In this document: in pieces, positions 5,296 to 8,341 of the stretch
Layout of the letters: the number at the start of each line of letters is the position of its first letter
Position numbering within the stretch: position 1 is the first letter of the stretch
Source of the DNA: an uncultured bacterium
Lineage (GTDB): Bacteria > Patescibacteriota > Patescibacteriia > Patescibacteriales > UBA12465
DNA length: 8,341 bases
Direction: 5' to 3'
Assembly: GCA_937983635.1 (NCBI GenBank)
Contig: CALJZR010000064.1
Coordinates: forward strand, 1 to 8,341
Notes under the pieces: generated by a model
What the model was told of the DNA's origin: nothing
Seen by the model: only the letters and a program-made list of their open reading frames with translations
The model's database searches: none
Program-made: the position numbers and the translations under genes

Positions 5296-8200
5296 TTAAT
5301 CTGCTTTTTCCGCTTGATACTCGGACCAAACTTTAGCGGCATCCAGTCTTCCCTGCCAGACCTTAAAATTATCCAGCTTATAGCCATTAAAAGAAGTACT
5401 AAAATTAATCCGATCTATTTCCCCGCCGGCCAATAAAGGCAAGCGCTGAGATTCCAGCTTTAAAACGCCATCAACAAAAAGCTGCCAAAGATAATTATAA
5501 TCATCATAGACCAAAGCAAAGTGATGCCAAAGATTATCGTCCGGTAAAATTTCATGATTATCAGCCCATGTCTCCGAATCTCCGTTGTAAAGCAATTGCT
5601 GTTTTCGATTATCTAAAACTAACCCCGCCAAACGCTGATCACCGTCATTTAAATCTAAATGCAAACGACCGCTATAAGGAGAAGTTGCCTGATTCTGCCA
5701 CCACCAAGAAGTGGAAAAATTATTAGTTTTAAGGGCGGGAATATTTAAACTATAGTAAGTACCTGCGGGTGGAAAACTCAAAGCTTTACCGCTTATCCCG
5801 CTATAGACCAAAGCGCCCTCGGGCAACTCCCAATCGATGCCGCCAACACTATCTTCCGCTATCGAGCCACTAATTTCATCAAAATTCCAAGCATGTCGTA
5901 AAGATAACTCTGGAATCGGCAAATAACTTTTTTGCGGTCCTAGCGGTCTGCTAGAAACAGCAATAGCTTGTAATTCCGCCAAACTTAAAGCTCGATTCCA
6001 AAGAGCTAGGTCATCAATAGTAAATTTGCCATTAAAAGCTCCCAAGTTAAAAACATCAAAACCAGGAGCAAGGCCGCTAAAATCTACACGAAAAAGTTCA
6101 TTAGCATCAATATAAAAAGCCCAATACTCGCCTAAGGCATTCCAAACTAAAGCACCGTGATGCCAAGCATTATCCATATAATTAGGAATTTGGTATTGAC
6201 CCTCTAAGCCAGGGAAGCCCGCAAAAGATATCCGGTCAAAACCCAATTCAAAGCGCAAAGAAATGTTTTCCGTTTGATTGGTAAAAGTAAAATGAGCTCT
6301 AGCGTAGTTGCTATCGCCCCGAAATTGAAAAGCTAAAGAAAAATTTTCTCCGCTTAAAGCTGGATTTAAATCAGCTGTGACTAAACCCATCTCCGTGCTC
6401 GGCAAGATGTAACCGCAACCCCAGCGACCAATAGCCCAAGAGCCATTTAAGCGCAAACTTCTATTTCCCTGCTTACTAACCATCTCCGGTGTTGTACTTC
6501 CAATACAGTCAGAAAAAGACCATAAGCGCCACAAGCCAGGGCTATCAATACCAGGCATGGTGGTAAAAGTGCTATTCTCATTTGAATTATTATTTTCCCC
6601 TTCCCCATCTTCATTGTTTTCGTTTCCGTTACTCTCCCCTTCTTCGTTTTCATCTTCTTCCTCCTCTTCAGGTAAATCTCCACCTAGGGGCCAAAGCAAC
6701 CAATCACCAGAATTACTGTCATTGTCATAAATCGGAGGCCAAGAAGCTTGATTGCCGCCGTTTAAGATATCCGCTAAAGTGGTGCTTGCCTTGGCTTTAC
6801 GGCGTAAAAGATAGCCGGTAGTTAAAGCTGGAGCCGGAGCCAATCCTTCAAAATACTTAGCTTCACCATAGCCAAGAAAATCGATAATATCAGCATCATC
6901 AGGCGAACTAACCGCTCCAGCTGCTAAATAAATCGTATAGGCGTTATCCGTAAAAGTGAAATCAGACCGACTAGCAATTGCGTCAGCAGCGGCTTTTAAT
7001 TCTGCTGAGGCGTCATCACGAACTACTCGATAAGGCTCGCCGGCACGAATTAAGGTGCCGCCAGGAAAAGAAGCATCGCCAGGAGAATCAAAGCGTAAAA
7101 TTATTCCCGGATCAAGAGCAGTTCGGCTCTTTTCTAAACGAATTTTCCGCGCCGCTAAATCAATATCTTGCTCACCATAGTTCCAAATTTCCAACCAATC
7201 ATCATCACCGCTAGTGTGTAGGCGGCTCAATACTAAAGTCAGAGACGCTTCTTCTTCCTCCTCTTCTTCTAATTCTGTCTGATTAATAGGTTTTGTTTCT
7301 GCTTTGGCTTCCTGAGTAGAGCTAGTCAGCTTGGCAGCCACGGGCGACCAGATGGCTAAATTTTTTTTCACCGTGCTATCCAAAGCTGGGCTACTAGCAG
7401 GACTTGAAGAAGAAATATTCTCAGATTTAACTAAGGGCCGAGCAGCACTAAAAATATCATCTTCTATCTGGGAAGAATTTGATAAAGACGAAGAAGAAGG
7501 CGCAGAAACGGTCTTTGACACTGATGAATCTGAGCTTTTAACCGTTGCTGAGGGCGAAGGAGTTTCTAAGTCAGGATTTTTAACGACTGAAAATTGAGAA
7601 ATCTTTTCTACTGGCTCATCAATAACGCCGCCCTCCTCCTTCTTGCTAACTGCGTCACTTTCTTCCCAAACTAATTCATCTTTTCTTTTCTGCCCGGCAA
7701 ATAATGACTTCAAGCCAGACTCCACCTTAGTGGTGATATTTTTGATACTAGAAACAGGATTGTCAATCAAGCTCCAACGCAAAACTAAAGCGAGATTATT
7801 AACTTTTCCCCGCACCGCTTCCTCCGGGAAAGCGGAGCTTAAATCAATGTCAACCGGCACATCAGCCAGAGTATTTTGGACGGCCTGAGTATATGGTAGG
7901 AACAAATAGCGTCCACCCTTATATTCAATCCCGGCATTATAACCAATTATTTCCGGCAAAGGTAAAATAGTTGTTGCCCGCCGAGCAATTCTAGAAAATT
8001 CACGGCGAGCAGAAAAACAATCACCTTTTTCGTTATAAATACTCTCAGCATCATAGCCGTCAGGAGTAATATCAACGGCATAATAATTTGGTTCATATTC
8101 TAAAGCTCCTAGTCTCTCCGGATTACTGGCATTAGCGCTTTCATAGATCTTTTCACTTAGACCAACGCAAGTCCAATCACCGCTCCAAGGTCCCTTTTGG

Positions 8201-8341
8201 GCAGAAAAATCAAAATCATAAGCTAAATCAACCGAAGCTAGATACTTGGCAATCGCTACCGCTCTTGCTCTTTGCCAAGGCGTAGCCGCTTTAGGAATCC
8301 GCGCCGCCACTAGCTCTTCGGCATTATTTTCATTAATAAAG
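5296..8341 (-). CDS. Large multidomain surface protein: YiiX-like hydrolase half, lamin-tail domain, two LamG domains (5'-partial)
   Basis: The frame is open to the window edge. A GTG at 8308-8310 is an available start but codons upstream (FINENNAEEL) continue without a stop, so I treat the gene as truncated. Residues below count from that GTG (1,004 residues). At 12-60, an Ala-rich helix, then AYDFDF (30-35) and WTCVGLSEKIYES (46-58) match the layout of the Cys half of permuted papain-like YiiX/YebB hydrolases (usual form: PYDFxF ... YCSELVxxAY), with C48 the candidate nucleophile. Residues 60-200 have no recognised fold. A Ser-rich linker (250-310) and a Glu run (348-354) lead to a divergent lamin-tail domain (355-545; DWLEIWNYGEQDIDL). 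An acidic Asn/Glu/Gly linker (546-582) precedes two LamG-like jellyrolls (593-788 and 806-1000), each with a WHHxALVxx strand (716, 928). It is likely secreted; the signal would be off-window. Cell-wall hydrolysis or adhesion is inference. Confidence 0.85.
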   Translation of the reverse strand, partial: FINENNAEELVAARIPKAATPWQRARAVAIAKYLASVDLAYDFDFSAQKGPWSGDWTCVGLSEKIYESANASNPERLGALEYEPNYYAVDITPDGYDAESIYNEKGDCFSARREFSRIARRATTILPLPEIIGYNAGIEYKGGRYLFLPYTQAVQNTLADVPVDIDLSSAFPEEAVRGKVNNLALVLRWSLIDNPVSSIKNITTKVESGLKSLFAGQKRKDELVWEESDAVSKKEEGGVIDEPVEKISQFSVVKNPDLETPSPSATVKSSDSSVSKTVSAPSSSSLSNSSQIEDDIFSAARPLVKSENISSSSPASSPALDSTVKKNLAIWSPVAAKLTSSTQEAKAETKPINQTELEEEEEEEASLTLVLSRLHTSGDDDWLEIWNYGEQDIDLAARKIRLEKSRTALDPGIILRFDSPGDASFPGGTLIRAGEPYRVVRDDASAELKAAADAIASRSDFTFTDNAYTIYLAAGAVSSPDDADIIDFLGYGEAKYFEGLAPAPALTTGYLLRRKAKASTTLADILNGGNQASWPPIYDNDSNSGDWLLWPLGGDLPEEEEEDENEEGESNGNENNEDGEGENNNSNENSTFTTMPGIDSPGLWRLWSFSDCIGSTTPEMVSKQGNRSLRLNGSWAIGRWGCGYILPSTEMGLVTADLNPALSGENFSLAFQFRGDSNYARAHFTFTNQTENISLRFELGFDRISFAGFPGLEGQYQIPNYMDNAWHHGALVWNALGEYWAFYIDANELFRVDFSGLAPGFDVFNLGAFNGKFTIDDLALWNRALSLAELQAIAVSSRPLGPQKSYLPIPELSLRHAWNFDEISGSIAEDSVGGIDWELPEGALVYSGISGKALSFPPAGTYYSLNIPALKTNNFSTSWWWQNQATSPYSGRLHLDLNDGDQRLAGLVLDNRKQQLLYNGDSETWADNHEILPDDNLWHHFALVYDDYNYLWQLFVDGVLKLESQRLPLLAGGEIDRINFSTSFNGYKLDNFKVWQGRLDAAKVWSEYQAEKAD
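6571..6675 (-). repeat. Low-complexity acidic linker tract
   Basis: This stretch encodes residues 546-582 of the surface protein, nearly all Glu, Asn, Gly, Asp and Ser. On the plus strand it is strongly pyrimidine-rich with recurring CTTC/TTC units. It separates the lamin-tail domain from the LamG pair. Such tracts can change length by replication slippage. Confidence 0.7.
7249..7269 (-). repeat. Seven-codon glutamate run
   Basis: Seven consecutive Glu codons (mixed GAA and GAG; residues 348-354) lie just before the lamin-tail domain of the surface protein, preceded by Glu-Leu. It parallels the acidic linker after that domain, so the lamin-tail domain is bracketed by acidic spacers. Confidence 0.75.

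Noticed and set aside
5060..5329. 89-codon minus-strand open frame
   Set aside because: It is antisense to the small membrane protein gene, crosses its terminator hairpin and overlaps the 3' end of the surface-protein gene.
1..8341. Alternative genetic code with UGA as glycine, as in some candidate phyla
   Set aside because: All major frames are complete with TAA stops and contain no in-frame TGA; tryptophan is TGG.

Overview
The window looks like part of a compact, moderately AT-rich bacterial genome using the standard bacterial code: no in-frame TGA is read through and tryptophan is TGG. Tight gene packing, weak Shine-Dalgarno sequences, and a large surface protein combining a lamin-tail domain with LamG domains suggest a candidate phyla radiation (Patescibacteria) member. 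This is inferred from style and gene content; no taxonomic marker was tested.

Right part (5296-8341, minus strand): a single very long reading frame that is still open at the window edge, so the gene is 5'-truncated here. The visible 1,015 codons read, in order, as the C-terminal half of what looks like a permuted papain-like (YiiX/YebB-type) cysteine hydrolase, a region of unknown fold, a Ser-rich linker, a Glu run, a divergent lamin-tail domain, an acidic Asn/Glu/Gly linker and two LamG-like jellyroll domains. It is probably a secreted or surface-attached protein.

Centre (4838-5276): a divergent promoter region. Rightward, a near-consensus sigma-70-type promoter drives a monocistronic gene for an 80-residue small membrane protein with a lipobox, one further membrane helix and a basic/acidic tail, closed by a clear intrinsic terminator. 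Leftward, a second promoter (17-base spacer) drives the RNase P RNA gene rnpB (about 4463-4837).

Left part (1-4408, minus strand): directly downstream of rnpB, with no recognisable terminator, lies a run of five genes: a polyprenyl-phosphate sugar-phosphate transferase, two GT4 glycosyltransferases, dtd (D-aminoacyl-tRNA deacylase) and the 5' part of mnmA (tRNA U34 2-thiouridylase). Gaps are 51, 8, 1 and 4 bases, so they are probably one operon. The first three would start and extend a lipid-linked surface glycan on the cytoplasmic membrane face. The last two, like rnpB, belong to tRNA processing and quality control, so the transcript would mix envelope and tRNA functions. A 37-base block between rnpB and the sugar transferase (4409-4445) tiles a hairpin, the Shine-Dalgarno sequence and a perfect palindrome, and is the best candidate for an undescribed regulatory element here. 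No mobile element, CRISPR array, tRNA or rRNA was seen.
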